Shown here one piece after another: positions 23,403 through 34,995 of a stretch of DNA of 64,000 nt (positions are counted from its first letter, which is position 1; each line of letters opens with the position of its first letter). This stretch comes from Megalonaias nervosa. Lineage: Eukaryota > Mollusca > Bivalvia > Unionida > Unionidae. The stretch spans positions 1-64,000 of the forward strand of contig JAECUM010004447.1 of the NCBI GenBank assembly GCA_016617855.1, given 5' to 3'. Both the position numbers and the translations under genes were made by a program. The notes beneath the pieces were generated by a model. The model was not told where the DNA came from, made no database searches, and saw nothing but the letters and a program-made list of their open reading frames with translations.

Positions 23403-24196
23403 CAGACCTGCCAACCAAAAACAAAACCTCAGTGAAGCAGTTGATATTTTCCAAAAGTCTGACCAGTTTTCAGTAAGGTGTAAAATATTATGCACTACTA
23501 CTGCAAAGTTGGAAAACACGTATTTAAAAAGTTCAGTATTCAAAACTGATGCAACAACAGTAAACATTATGTTCAACTAAAAAGTTTGTAAAGTACACAT
23601 TGACCTTATTTACCTCTAGTACAGTTGCAAAAACTTCAGTTTCAAACCCTATGGAGCTCAATGGCTTGTAGCTATCTCTCAACTTGACGCAATTCTTGGA
23701 ATTCTTTTTCTATTTCACATTACGACAGTAATCATATATCATGCCAAAAGACATGCTCAAATTGACATGTGATGTCCAATAAACATCATAAATGTTGCCC
23801 TTTCTGCTTTTATTCACAGGAATCAAAATATTCCTTTTCATTTTTCTGTACTATTAACACTTTTTTAAGAGGGTTATTTTCCCTTTCGTCTTGAACATGT
23901 TGGATACCATTTGCTGAAAATTCTATAATCAAAAGTTTGATCACGAAGATGTTTTTCATTAAAAAACATGCAATTTCAAGCATCTGAGGTACTACTGTAA
24001 AGACAGTCTGGTATAATGACTAACTACACTACATCAAATATGAAACCAGGATCCAAATCAAACCCAGCCAAGCTAATTATCTAGATTTTACCACAACAAT
24101 CATATTTCCATACTTTTTGCTTTTATTCCGTAGGTTCCTATTTTAAGGGTCTTTTTTGTAAGACTTACAGCAAAATCATAAGGGTTGGCAGGTCTG
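23403..24196. mobile_element. Possible DNA transposon with 14-bp perfect terminal inverted repeats
   Basis: Ends cagacctgccaacc at 23403-23416 and its exact complement at 24183-24196 bound 794 bp. CAG-starting ends resemble hAT elements, but no 8-bp duplication is visible. The right end abuts LTR-like copy 5. Confidence 0.5.
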
Positions 24197-25235
24197 TGAG
24201 TATCTGTATATTTAATTTGGGTGTGTGTGTCATTTAGAGTTTTAACGTAGCTTTAACAATTTCTCAGTCATATCACTACGATGTCTGCAGTGTGGTAGTT
24301 TATAATGATGTCTAGCACTGGGGCATCATGTTAGTACCATTTTTATAAGTCTTTGGTATGACTCAGCCAGGGTTCGAACCCACAACCTCCTGCATCTGAG
24401 GCGGACGCTCTAACCACTAGGCCACAGGAGCAGTCATATTTAATTTGTATTGTGTGACTGACCTTTGTTCAAAACTGAGTTTGGGCATAGCTGACTAATG
24501 TCCTTTTTCTCCTAAACACCATAATACATAGCTAATTTTGGTTAATGATTGCAGAAAATAAATTAAGATTCTTATCACTTGGAGGTAAACATGTTTACTT
24601 GGATCTGAGTTCATGACACTCGTATTCCCTGTGAAAAACCTGGTCTACCTCATGTTTTCCATGTTCTTTACTAAATTTTTAGTAACAGACTTAACCTTGT
24701 TTACAACTAATTAGAACGTTCTGGAAATGAATTTGATGGGAAATGACCCTCATCCTAGTTCTGTTATTGTGTCTTAATCATTCCATTACTTAACATCAGT
24801 CTTAGTGGAATCAACTTTATTTTTTTTTCTTTTTAATTTGAGAGAATTTATTAATTTAAATTATTCATTGGAATTATGAATTGCTCAATAATTCTTTTCG
24901 ACTAAATAACTATGTTGGAATTATTGTGAATTCATTTAGAGACGTTTTGGATTATATCATTGTGATACATCAAGACTGTTAGCTTATCAACACTATTCCA
25001 GTCTAATGGTACATCAATACCTTCAAAACTGAAATTCATTCAGAATACCACAGGAATTCATTCAGAATACTTTTTTTTAACTTTTGGACTTGTGATAGAA
25101 CTTTTAGGACTATTTGGGATTTAATTCACAATACTGCAAGTTCTTTTTAACTTTTCACCTTGTATTCTAGGGAAATAAATTATTTGTTGAATTGTAAAAA
25201 TTTTTTGGTTTCCACTCTTTTCTGTTAATTAGTTT
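24197..25235 (+). mobile_element. LTR-like element copy 5, degraded, with a SINE inserted
   Basis: Its later part (gtattctagggaaataaatt, then tttccactcttttctgtt) matches the end of copy 4 at about 11910-11970. The start text gtatatttaattt matches copy 4's start and is split by the SINE at 24220-24435. Terminal bases are lost on both sides. Confidence 0.5.
24220..24435 (-). mobile_element. tRNA-derived SINE, family 1, internally deleted copy
   Basis: Both the head (A box ggcctagtggttagagc, B box gggttcgaaccc) and tail are present, but about 100 bp of the body is missing between them. A 12-bp target duplication, atatttaatttg, flanks it at 24208-24219 and 24436-24447. Confidence 0.88.
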
Positions 25236-25394
25236 AAAATAAATTTATATACAAAACAATAATGATTAAATATCTTTAAGTAAAATCCACAACAAATTCA
25301 CTCACATTAATATTGTACTTATGAAATGGTGGCTGCAAATATTTATATCCAGTTACAAACTTCAGAGTTGTCCATTAGTTCATTTCTACATACA

Positions 25395-26415
25395 CTGTTT
25401 CATAAAAATCAGTTTGGAACCATAAGTGAACCTGTCATGGGAAAATAATGATGGACATCGCTCTGTCTGGGAAGTACCACTTTAATATATTGCCTCTCAT
25501 CATAAACCTTTGGGCAAATATATTCAGGAAAATATACAATTCAAATAAAGCAGAGTCTAAATATTACACTATTGAATACTTAGCTTAAAATGCTATTAGG
25601 CAGGTCAGAAACACACAGGACAATGTTATCTTGTGGAATTCAAGAGATGCTGTACGGTCAAGGTTGTATTCTGAGTTCACTAATTTTTGTGAGAATACAA
25701 AGAAAAGGAGAAAAACAAAACAGCAAAGCAAAACCTATTTAACCCATGCCTAACATGACACCAAGTATGCAGACAAATAATAAAACCTTATATTTGCAAT
25801 CTTATCCATGGACTGTTCTAACAAAACTATAAAGTGCGTGGTTACATTATGAACACCCCTCTTTCCAAAATTAGATGCACTTGCATGTTGCTTGTGTTGA
25901 TTCAGTTGAAAATAAAAAGGGTTTAGTTCACTTCAGTATGTTGTCTATGAACAGTTACTTAAAGTTTTATCTGCAACAAAGGAATTAGGATGAACAGTAT
26001 GATCTGAAAGACGTGTGCATTTGCTCTCATGTACATGGTACAGGAATTGTTTAAAACAGTTTAGAAATCGTTTCAACTGCCATTTTATTGTGAAATTTTA
26101 GAAAGTAAAATAAAAAATTGTTGATTAAGGGTAGCTGATTAAGCATTTATACTAACAATAACAATCTACTTATTGAGTTAAAATTCATTACAATGTATAG
26201 CTTCTCTTTTTGTCATATTCCCAAAATAGACTGCATATGAATATGATAGTTTTTATACATGCACCAAATGTGTTATAATATAGATAGAACTCAGAAAATT
26301 TTCTTCTTGAAAATAAATTAATGCTTAAAACCAATGTCAAATGCAAATATGCATACTGAGAAATAGAGGGCATAATTCAAATAAGAGAATTAAGAGAACA
26401 AAAACAACACACACA

Positions 26416-26461
<46 letters not shown>

Positions 26462-26538
26462 TTACTTTCTCCCACTTCTCCCTGTACTGTCCAAAAGGAT
26501 AAGTCACTTCTCCCAAAAATTCAAGTCTAGCATGACCC
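25395..26538 (+). mobile_element. TIR element family X, copy A (left end missing)
   Basis: It shares ordered blocks with the copies at 38564-40091 and 59627-61085: gtctgggaagtaccac, acgtgtgcatttgctctcatgtac (in parts), ggtagctgatta, aaatagagggcataattc and the end tcacttctcccaaaaattc, gtctagcatgaccc. An (AT)n tract at 26419-26458 has expanded inside it. Confidence 0.65.
26419..26458. repeat. (AT)n microsatellite
   Basis: About 20 AT units inside element copy A, preceded by (AC)n. Confidence 0.95.
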
Positions 26539-26659
26539 GTGCGTGTGTGTGTCAGTCATTATGCATATGTGGATCTCACAATTGCCTAATTAATATGACC
26601 AACTACTTCCCAACAGCCTGCTACTGAACAGGTCTCAATTCACTAAAATTCATGCTCAC

Positions 26660-26756
26660 TCTGCCCATTGTTGTACATGTCTATCTCTCTTGTCATCAAC
26701 TGGATGTCTGCTTGAAGTTGCAAGTTATCAGCTTTAAGCTGTGCTATGTCTTTCAC
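26660..26756 (-). CDS. TAB2: TAB2-like coding exon 4: second half of coiled coil
   Basis: This small 97-nt exon has only a short open frame. Read on the minus strand after gttttcag it encodes residues 633-664 in phase 0, then one base of codon 665 before GTGAGC. The peptide is strongly heptad-like: Val633, Ile636, Leu639, Leu644, Leu646, Ile650, Leu652 and Ile657, with the Met-Thr-Arg-Glu-Ile-Asp-Met end that resembles the 'Leu-Thr-Lys-Glu-Ile-Asp' end of the vertebrate coiled coil. It continues the helix begun in exon 3. Its length is not a multiple of three, so skipping it would shift the frame of the ubiquitin-binding finger. An in-frame stop (TAG) follows 20 nt after the codon split if the donor is not used, which would truncate the protein. 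Confidence 0.88.
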
Positions 26757-26911
26757 CTGAAAACAAAAATTATGACCATATGAATAAATGAACTCTGACA
26801 ATAATTAAAATCATTTTCTAAAAATCTCATAGAGTATATCATACAAGCTTCAGAAGTACGAGTAGTTTTGCAAGAATGTGGAGACTTCACTAAAAGCAGA
26901 ACAGAGATCAA

Positions 26912-26948
26912 GGGGGGGGGGGCTGTATGCACACACCCCCCCCCCCCC
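26912..26948. repeat. Paired homopolymers: G run then C run
   Basis: About 11 G at 26912-26922 and 13 C at 26936-26948, 13 bp apart, can pair as a short stem or form quadruplexes on either strand. Located about 155 bp into the intron upstream of coding exon 4. Confidence 0.9.
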
Positions 26949-27169
26949 GAAACAATGCAAGCTTACAAGTTTAAAGCCACAGAAAATACGGGATATTATA
27001 TACCTACTCCATGTTGAATAGTCCTCATGTAATCCTCTGTAGTCACTAGTAGAGCATGGCTGACTCGGGTGAGTCATGACCAATAGGTCTCAATGACCCT
27101 GACCATAATGCACTCTCAGTCTTTACTATGCAGAAACCATTATTTATTATTATATTTACCATGACATTT

Positions 27170-28200
27170 ACCTTTTGACTCAAAATATACATATTATTTC
27201 TTTCTTACCATAAGTGCAAACTGCCTAAAAAAGTTGGTGAAGTAATTCTCTTTCACAGAAGTTCTTTTTTAAATTCATTTCTTTTACAGTTATTGACATT
27301 TTGACCTCCAAATCAATAGGCCTTTTCTCAGGTTATGAGAAAGCTTTTCATAAACATTTGTCAAGGTATGTATTTATGCCCCCCAAAAAATTTCTCAATT
27401 TACTCACTGACTTTGATCTTTACCCTTTTTGCCACAAAATCACCAGGCTTCTTACCTAAAAGGTAAGCCAGCCACAAGCTCTGGTGAAGGTAAATAACTG
27501 ATTTTTCTGTGCTGAAACCATTTTTAATTTTTTAGTCATACTGACCATGACTACTGATGTTTTGACCCAAAACCAACAAGCTTCTACCTTATTCCCAGTG
27601 CAAGCCATGACTACTGATGTTTTGACCCCAAACCAACAAGCTTCTACCTTATTCCCAGTGCAAGCCATGACTACTGATGTTTTGACCCCAAACCAACAAG
27701 CTTCTACCTTATTCCCAGTGCAAGCCATGACTACTGATGTTTTGACCCCAAACCAACAAGCTTCTACCTTATTCCCAGTGCAAGCCATGACTACTGATGT
27801 TTTGACCCAAAACCAACAAGCTTCTACCTTATTCTCAGTGCAAGCCATGACTACTGATGTTTTGACCCAAAACCAACAAGTTTCTACCTTATTCCCAGTG
27901 CAAACCATCCACAAAGTTTAATCCTGGTTTGTGATGTAGATCTTAAGTTGTTATACATAAATCATAATTCTTTTTTCAGCCTGTGACTTTGATCTTTTAC
28001 CTTCTGACCCCAAAATCAATAGGCATCTTCTTTACCTGATTTGCAAGCCCATCAGAACGTTTGCTCCAGGTCTGTAATGTAGAACTGATGTTACAGTGCA
28101 GAGGGAATTTTTCTTCCAGTCATTGACATGGATTCCAAGCACATTGGATTCTTACACACTCCAAGTATAAGCCATCCACAAAGTTTTGTAAAGGTAGGTG
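27170..28200. repeat. Diverged roughly 130-bp repeat blocks around the 60-bp array
   Basis: Recurring phrases include ttgacctccaaatcaatagg, cttcttacc, caagccatccacaaag and gtgaaggta. Similar blocks recur at about 44905-45580, 50450-50880, 55730-55960 and 56790-57180. Confidence 0.6.
27547..27906. repeat. 60-bp minisatellite, six near-identical units
   Basis: Six units of exactly 60 bp start at 27547, 27607, 27667, 27727, 27787 and 27847 with only one to three differences. Sixty is 20 codons, so one frame stays open on each strand (27547-27921 plus, 27456-27914 minus). The near identity means recent expansion, not protein constraint. Confidence 0.95.
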
Positions 28201-28209
28201 GTGTAAAAC

Positions 28210-29430
28210 TAAACTTATTGCATGGAAGCAAAAAGAGGTAACAGACAGTTGGACATACAGGTGAACAGATCTAACAATATTTGTTCCACCATCTGATTAT
28301 GACCCAACATCCCCACCCAAGGACATAATCCAAGAGCAGGTGTGGTATCAAATGATAGGTAAGAATGCCAGATTAGAATAAGCAGATTCAGTGAATTAGT
28401 GAACTCACAAAAGTTTACAATGATGAAATCTGAACATGACCTTTAAGATAGCTGTAGAATTGATGGGCAAGACTGTGCCTTGATATTGTCTCCAAATAAT
28501 CTCAAGTTGAGTGACTGTTATCAGTATGAGGTGACACTAAACCACTGATGTTAGTTACTCATCTGATAAACTAATCACAGTCAATACCATAAACCCTCTA
28601 AATCTAAAACCCTGAAGAAACAAGACTTGCGAATGTTTGGGTTTTTTTTGTCAACACTATAACATGGCAGGTGATTCTTCAATCTTCAGCTTGACATGCT
28701 GTATGATCAAGATGATCAAGAATTACAATTTTTCATTGGTCTGTTGTATTACTGGGCATTTCCTTATTGAGCATGTGATAGTTGTTTCTGTTGGATGACT
28801 CCAAATTAGAGGAAAATGGCAATTTTAATGAATCAAACCAACTACTATTGCCATTGCATGTGGTATTAGATTTCTGGGACACAGCTACTACTGTATTAAC
28901 AAATATCCCCCACTAAAAGTTAAGTTACAAAATCCATTCTACAATGAGTAATTGTGAGATATGTCATTGCTTAAAATATATAAAATTGACTAAATGGGCC
29001 AAAATGATACATTATAATTTAAGCCCTACCTTTAATTCTTCATTAAATCTTTCATATACTCAGAAAATTTCCCCCTTTTCACAAAAGGGGGTGGCGTATT
29101 TTTGCTGTAAATTTGCAGTTTCTGAATAGACCCTGCTCAGTTACCTGACAAGTTACACAATGGATTAAAAGTACATGATTAACAACAGTGCAAGCTCAGA
29201 TAAACACAAAATATGGAAAGTTTCTGGTCATGGGAGGGTAAAATGCTGGAAAACTGATAATGATAAGAAAATGGAAAATAAACAGAAATCATTTGTTTAT
29301 CTTTTATTTCCTGATCTACAATAGATTAAACAATTGCAAAGACTTGTGTGACACTTTTTATTTGCTGGACTTATGAGGAGTTAAACATACAGTGTACAGT
29401 TAGGACCAACTTGTGCTATTCATTTTAATT
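28210..29430. other. Intron sequence, no gene seen
   Basis: No supported feature; AT-rich. Confidence 0.45.
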
Positions 29431-29439
29431 ATAACTAGT

Positions 29440-30250
29440 CAAGATATCAAATTAATAACTGTATATACCATTTGTCATAGTTATTTTAGCAGTTTAAATT
29501 GACACCTTCTCCCAATCATGCCAATTTAAAATAATGAAAGTCACCTTTAGACTTAACTTGGTATCTTGCAGCCAGCACATTTTTCAGTGACCGCTTACAA
29601 CCTACTCATTCTCCCTCTCCATTCTGTTAAAGTCTACGGTTTACTTTTTGAAAAAAGATATCTTAATATATATTAATATATATGTACTGTAGCTAAGGAC
29701 GTCTTCACCAACATTGGAATAGTAATGTTCATATATCTACTTCAGATAAATATCCTTGTGAAGAGAACTATGTTTTTTACCAATTCCATCCAACATTTTT
29801 CTTTTAAATAGCAGCTGGATATGAAACATTTAAATTATGGTATTGATGAAATAAGTTTTTGTGGAAAAAAAAAAACTGCACGTATTGCAAAAATAACAGT
29901 CTTTCATCATCACACTCTTTCACTTCATATAACACAAGAATATGATGATTTGACAGTTATTTTCATTGACATTTAGCAGGTAACAAAATCACTAATTCAT
30001 GATATTCTATATTTCATGATGCTGAGACGGCATAAAAATGCTCATTCAATCCCTGATCTTTTAGTTCTTTTAATCAGTGTTTGTCAGCTGATTACAACCT
30101 AGCCCCCCCCCTTGCACATTTGAAACATTAATTACCAAGATAATTAATATGCAATTAATTATACTTTCATCAGACTTTTGTCATTCTTCATGTAAGTTTT
30201 TCCTATTGCCAGCAAATGTGGGTTTTGCTAGCTTTTGCATGTTAAGATTT
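29440..30250 (+). repeat. Dispersed repeat family Y, copy 1
   Basis: Ordered blocks match about 47260-47880 in the same sense: cccaatcatg, tttaaaataatg, gcacatttttca, attctccctctcc, and tattaatatatatgta. No terminal structure or coding frame was found, so the class is unknown. Confidence 0.55.
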
Positions 30251-31512
30251 TTGTGATTTTCGCTCTAAATACGAATCAAAGCACTGCTTTTTTTCTTAAT
30301 TATTTCATAAAAAAAGAAACAATGTAAACAGTTTTGATGTTATCAAAAATGCCATCTAATATTTGAGTTGTAAAACTAAAAAACCCTGTGCTTACAAGAA
30401 TCACCAAAATGAAAAAAATAAATTCTTATAGTTAAAAATGTTGATAAAACGGGAGTTTAAGTAATATCGATACAGCACTTGAATTTGATTTTTTTTAAAA
30501 AAAATTTCATGAATATTGCAATTTGGCCACATACCAATCATATTCTTGACCTCTCAACCAAGAAATATGGGATCTACTGTAACATATGACTGTTTCCAAA
30601 CTGTCCCAAACATTGCCATATCTGGGATTAGGCCAATTAGGCTAAATATATAGTCTGAGAATAGTGATCAGAGCAAGTGAAAAAAAAACTGCTTTATGGA
30701 TTAAGTTCATTTTCATAAAAATGATGTTCGAGAAATATGGACATTTACTCATTGATTGGTTTATCTACATCTGATTAAAGGTAAAAAAAACAACAAACCA
30801 ACACTTAGTTAAATTTTTTGTGCCACTTATGGTGCATTGCATCTTTTTTTATTTTTTTTGTTGTACTTGGCATCTGTTTTGCACAAAACCCATGTGAACA
30901 CATTCATCAGTGTAGCACATAGGTTCCCAAAAGGTGCAGACGGTGTCCCCCCACCCTCCAAATTTGGGGGTCACAACATCTGAGGGGGATGAAGGAAAAT
31001 AACAGACCATAATACACTAAGATTTCAATAAAAATTAGATAAACTGATTTGCTTCCAGTTTTGCCACCTAACTGTGGTCTGCACTGTACTATCATGTTTT
31101 CCTTGGAAACATATTACTGCAACAAATTGTGCTGAAGTAATTCATGAAAACCTTTAAATAGGTTACACTAATGGCCAACAAACACTTTACACTGCAACAC
31201 AGCAAACTACCACAAATTTTGAATGTTTTCATTATCTGGTACATTGTTTTAAAATAGATATTCAGTACCATCTTACAGTTTTTATCACCATTCATGACTC
31301 GGACCCTTGTTATTGCCTAACAGAGACAGGAATAGAATCCACTAAGGCATATGTGCAACACTGTGAATAATTTAGTTAAAGTTAGCTGCTACAGTTGTGC
31401 ACTTTCGCCACAGTTGTGTGTTACCACATCAGCTACAGAGACTACTGAGGCTGGATGCTAGACTGAATACAAGGTCATCATCATGGCCAGTTCCGTAAAC
31501 TGACAGTAAAAA
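30251..31512. other. Intron sequence, no gene seen
   Basis: Several poly-A/T tracts; no supported feature. Confidence 0.45.
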
Positions 31513-31517
31513 CATGG

Positions 31518-32474
31518 TGTTACGTATCGGCTCGTTCAAAGTAACACAAAGAAAGAGTGAAGACAACAAGCTTTGTAAATTTTAACAAAAACAATTTATT
31601 TCCCTAGAAAACACGGTGAAAAGGTAAATAGTTGAAACAAGACTTACGATTTACGAAGAAGATTCCAAAAATTTGTTCTAAAGTTGTGAAAACACATAAG
31701 GCCTGTGAAATAAACAGTTCTAATTTGGTATAGTCTGAACCTCAGTTCCGTTCCAAGATGGCGGATGATGACGTCAGACGAAGGCTAACACAAAATGTCC
31801 AGAATTTTCACTGTGAATCATTATTTGAATTGTTCTGCTGCAATTTAGAAAGTTTCAACAAATGTCTTTGTCCCAAGCCAGTAGGGCTGTTCTCCAGGGA
31901 GAATAATTATTTAGAAAGTAGATGAAGTATAGCTACCACCACTAACAACACACATGTTGTTCCTAACACGTACGAATGAACAAACACCTCTTTCCAGCAC
32001 AGAAATACCTTTTCCTTAAGATATTAGAAACTCTGTAAGATGTTATGATGTGACTCTTAAGTATAACTGACTATGACTATGACTCAACTTTTCTTACAGG
32101 TAACTGAGCATTTAAAACAAGCTAATGCGTCATTACATGTACACACGCATGAAGGACACGTGTGATTTTGAAATCACTACAATGCGTAAACAAGTATTAT
32201 TTTGAAATAACGTGGTCACAGCCAACCATTTACATAGCTCTTTCTCACTGTTTACTTGATACGAAAAACCGTCATGCAAAAATCGTGCTTACACGAGTCA
32301 CATTTACGTTTTAAATAAATACGATGTTTCTAACAAACTATTAGACCTTGCTAACATAATCATCACCATAATAATAATAACATTTAGTGATATAAAAATA
32401 AAATAAAAATGAAACAAAGAATTAGAAGAATTTAAATTTTAACACATATGTAATTTAACTACAGGGTCGTAACA
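31518..32474 (-). mobile_element. Solo LTR-like element, copy 3, with perfect 5-bp target duplication
   Basis: A 957-bp element starts TGTTACG and ends CGTAACA, flanked by catgg on both sides (31513-31517 and 32475-32479). TG...CA ends and a 5-bp duplication are the marks of a retroviral-type LTR. No second LTR or internal region is nearby, so it is a solo LTR. It holds a YY1-like aagatggcgg at 31755-31764 and a TGACGTCA site at 31769-31776. An AATAAA on the minus strand near the TGTTACG end suggests minus orientation, the same as the host gene. Confidence 0.82.
31769..31776. promoter_or_regulatory. CRE/ATF-type palindrome inside the solo LTR
   Basis: A full TGACGTCA palindrome. The same position in copy 2 (2104-2111) is intact and in copy 1 (1381-1388) has one change. 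This suggests a shared promoter element of the family. Confidence 0.5.
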
Positions 32475-32479
32475 CATGG

Positions 32480-33590
32480 TTACATTTATTTTCATTTTTT
32501 CGTTAGTTATTGCTCGATTTCAATCAAATAAAAACAGCTCCTACATCCGATCATTCAATAAATTTCCAATCATGTAAATTGTTTCGAATTCCACCAAATA
32601 AATCCAATATTTACATATAAACTATAAATGAAAACCTCTCCTTGGTCTTGATTTATGGTATTCGTGGGATCCCCAAATACACAGATGTCATCCAGGCAAC
32701 AGAATATTTGGATATTTGCATAAGGCTCATGACAATGCTGATCCTAGGAAACACGCACATCACCATCATATCATACCATAATCATTTCCTTAACAAGTAT
32801 TATATTTCAGTATCAGATTCAAAATGACTGATCTCGAACATGGAGATGTCATTACTCCATTATGCAAGTGGGACTATGGCCTCCTCCTCCTTGTGTGATT
32901 TGAAATCACATCTGGTGTTGAAACTGCACTAGCATCAATATCTGATCCAGTTTCAAAGATTGATAAATTAAACTCTTCTATATTGCTTGCGTTAAGCCTT
33001 TCAAACTTGCAAATATCTGAATCAAGATCCATCATTGTTTATCTCAACTACATGCTCTCTTAAAGTGCAGAAAAGCTGTCCTTTTTGTCTAAATTTAAAC
33101 TATCATGTTTCACACTTGTATCAAAATGTAAAGTCTTCTTATTGGTAATGATGATAAAAAAAATATGTAAACATCTGTACTATCATCCATTTAATGTTCA
33201 GTTAATATAGTGGTAACTTATGCATATATGTGGCACTGGGATTCTGTGTAATGCTGGATTTTAAACATACACGAGTCTTTGGGGAGTAAACAAGTGTTAT
33301 CAACACTGCATATAAGTGGCAGTGGGGCTGAGAAGTTAATTCAGGTGATGCATGGATACAGCAGTAGCAGTTAAAGGGTCAACAAGATCAGTAGATCAAC
33401 CTGACGTGGAATATTCTTATTACCTTTGACTTTTTTTAATCATGCCACAATCAATATGACAATCATACATACTTTATGAAAAGAATTAACAGAAATAAAT
33501 GTTACTAAATGGCCATCACAAGCAGATACATAAAAATATGATTTAATTTGAAGGTGTAGTTTGTGTGTCACAGACAACTATGTGCATGTC
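32480..33590. other. Intron sequence, no gene seen
   Basis: AT-rich; no supported feature. Confidence 0.45.
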
Positions 33591-33594
33591 TTTT

Positions 33595-33760
33595 ACATGG
33601 TTGGTGAACTATAGTAACTCAGTTGACAGAGTATCAAACTCATAATCCAAGGGTCACAAGTTTGATACCCACTCATGTTAGTACAAGGTTGGATGCCTCA
33701 GTGTCCTTGAGAAAGGCACTTAATTCCCATCAGCACCAGTAAAATACAAACAAAAATTGT
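33595..33760 (+). mobile_element. tRNA-like SINE, third family, decayed
   Basis: The text gtaactcagttgacagagta is an A-box-like region and cacaagtttgatacccac a B box. A loop with actcataat resembles tRNA-Met. It is followed by the phrase gtccttgagaaaggcactta, a core seen in many invertebrate SINEs. Decay of both boxes shows it is old. Confidence 0.65.
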
Positions 33761-34266
33761 TTACACAATTACTGATTTTGTAAATATTTACAGGCAATTA
33801 CCTAAACTAAGATGTTTACACAACTAAACGTTGCACCTTAGCCAGGAAGCAGGAACTCTTACTACAGAGCTCTGAATGGTGTACACATTAAACATCTTGT
33901 AAAGAATGTAGAGAAGCATACAACAGAATGTGCATTATAAGCATCACTGAATGGTAAATTTAAACTATTATTACTAATTTCTTAAATGTGTGTTCAGCTT
34001 TTGATGACCTAAAACTGAAGATGTTTTTTCCAGCAGATGAAAAAATACAACTTGCAACATAAGTGGAGCGATGCAAGTGGTGGTAGAATGAAAACTTTCA
34101 GGAACTATGGATATGCTTATCAGAATTTACAATATGTAAACTGACCTTTCTTGATAATCAAAATGCAATACAGACAAGATTACCGTAGTAAGAAACTACC
34201 AAACGATGCATGGCTCTAATAAAATATATACCATCAAAATCTTGACTGAAAAGTACTGAAACATAC

Positions 34267-34421
34267 CGACGGGAAACTAGATGATCTTCTATTCGTCTGC
34301 CTAGGAAGTAAACTTTTATCCATGTCTGTAATTTGTGCTTTTAAACTCTTCAGCCTCTTATCTGCAACTTCCAAGTCATCACTAAGTTTTTCCATTCTAG
34401 CTTTTTGGTGGCTTAGTAATG
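34267..34421 (-). CDS. TAB2: TAB2-like coding exon 3: first half of coiled coil
   Basis: This 155-nt exon completes Ala581 from the previous exon and encodes residues 582-632. The acceptor is tttttcag and the donor is TCG followed by GTATGT, phase 1 in and phase 0 out. Residues about 583-619 form a clear heptad pattern rich in Leu, Lys, Glu and Gln (Leu593, Leu597, Leu604, Leu607, Ile611, Met614, Leu618), followed by a basic-serine stretch Arg-Arg-Ser-Ser-Ser. In TAB2 and TAB3 the C-terminal coiled coil lies in the region that binds TAK1, so I infer the same role here. The intron before this exon is about 16.9 kb, the largest inside the coding part. Confidence 0.9.
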
Positions 34422-34689
34422 CTGAAAAATTAATAAAATTTATTTTCTCAATAAAAAAAGAAAACAAGAAAGGCATTGTTTGAAAAAAACAGTATAGTTC
34501 GGGTTCAGCAAACAAACTTTAACAAGACAAGGTCTAAGTATATTGATCACCTTGTCTCACTGGCACCAATCTTGAGAAAAGAAACCAATTAACCATTTTA
34601 TTCCCATTATTGTTTTTCTATCCACGTATATTGAGGCAGTGAGATGATACACAATCTTGTACCTTGTCTGGTTAAGAATCGCTTGGTTT

Positions 34690-34995
34690 AATATGCCTGT
34701 ATGGTCCTATATGGGAATATGCTTGTATGGTCCTGTATGGGAATATGCTTGTATGGTCCTGTATGTGAAGATGCTTGTATGGTTCTATAGGCAAAAATGC
34801 TTTTATAGTCCTGTATGTGAATATGCTTGTATGGTCCTGTATGTGAAGATGCTTGTATGGTCCTATAGGCAAAAATGCTTTTATAGTCCTGAATGTGAAT
34901 ATGCTTGTATGGTCCTGTATGTGAAGATGCTTGTATGGTTCTATAGGCAAAAATGCTTGTTATGGACCTGTATGTGAATATGCTTGTATGGACCT
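34690..34995. repeat. 26-bp tandem repeat with 78-bp higher-order unit
   Basis: The unit is about gaatatgcttgtatggtcct plus six bases. Three variant units (gaatatg, gaagatg, gcaaaaatg) form a 78-bp higher-order repeat from about 34770. Open frames on both strands are repeat artefacts. Confidence 0.88.

Noticed and set aside
27456..27921. Repeat proteins on both strands (152 and 124 codons)
   Set aside because: Result of a 60-bp unit; near identity at the DNA level, no codon-type variation.
33595..33670. A genuine tRNA-Met-like gene
   Set aside because: Stems are broken and a SINE core follows.
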